The notes under the pieces were generated by a model. The model had not been told where the DNA came from, searched no databases, and saw nothing but the letters and a program-made list of their open reading frames with translations. DNA of 15,013 nucleotides from a bacterium (GTDB taxonomy: Bacteria > RBG-13-66-14). Within the stretch, counting starts at the first letter, position 1; each line of letters opens with the position of its first letter. Location of the stretch: the NCBI GenBank assembly GCA_035528375.1, contig DATKYS010000054.1, forward strand, positions 1-15,013, given 5' to 3'. The position numbers and the translations under genes were made by a program. This document shows, in pieces, positions 14,874 to 15,013 of this stretch.

Positions 14874-14915
14874 AATTTAGTCGTGTAAAAAACCAAAAAT
14901 GAAGAAGGTAACCTC

Positions 14916-15013
14916 ATGACCAGGACGATAACATTTTTGCTCTGCGCCGTCGCCTTCTCGGCCGCGCTCGGTTTCACCGGCGCCATCGGCGTTTCGTCCC
15001 CGAGCCGGGCCGA
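14916..15013 (+). CDS. N-terminus of an exported protein (cut by the window edge)
   Basis: Only 32 codons are visible. They read as a Sec-type signal peptide: a positively charged start (MTRT), a hydrophobic core (ITFLLCAVAFSAALGF) and a small-residue region after it. There is a Cys at position 10 but no convincing lipobox, so cleavage by signal peptidase I is more likely. AAGG at 14904-14908 precedes the ATG by about 8 nt. The gene has its own promoter after the operon terminator. The mature protein lies outside the window, so its function is unknown. Confidence 0.6.
   Translation, partial: MTRTITFLLCAVAFSAALGFTGAIGVSSPSRA

Overview
The window looks like chromosomal DNA from a free-living, GC-rich bacterium (strong third-position G/C bias, Shine-Dalgarno starts). 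I see no mobile elements, tRNA, rRNA or CRISPR. I cannot name the phylum from the sequence. The large multi-PAS kinases, the sigma-54 logic and a pyrB gene carrying a PyrI-like zinc tail would fit a deep-branching or uncultivated lineage, but that is inference.

Left part, minus strand: an aspartate carbamoyltransferase gene (146-1273) has its own sigma-70-like promoter. It is separated by a clear intrinsic terminator (1355-1378) from an upstream receiver-DUF4388 response regulator (1403-2380).

Middle, about 2381-3286: a long divergent control region. It holds a near-consensus sigma-54 promoter on the minus strand directly before the receiver-DUF4388 gene (2403-2418) and a full-consensus sigma-54 promoter on the plus strand (2704-2719). 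Between them lies an AT-rich island with inverted repeats. A 14-bp sequence occurs twice in inverted orientation (2441-2454 and 3068-3081). A possible small 61-residue gene (2889-3074) and a structured leader follow.

Right part, plus strand: a four-gene signalling operon of about 11.5 kb. It encodes a soluble 1358-residue kinase with a degenerate receiver, eight PAS domains and a HisKA_2-type core; a 929-residue kinase with two membrane helices, five PAS domains and a HisKA_2-type core, overlapping the first by 11 nt; a 1066-residue protein with receiver, PAS, GAF, three more PAS and an NtrB-like core; and a 450-residue NtrC-family sigma-54 activator (receiver, AAA+ with GAFTGA, Fis-type helix-turn-helix). 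A strong terminator closes the operon at 14785-14808. A separate promoter and the start of an exported protein gene lie at the right edge.

Proposed working model (inference): the two HisKA_2 kinases, which lack partner receivers of their own, feed the receiver of the third protein. That protein acts as a phosphorelay hub and controls the NtrC-like activator. The activator and sigma-54 may then drive both divergent promoters, giving an autoregulated circuit that also switches on the receiver-DUF4388 protein.
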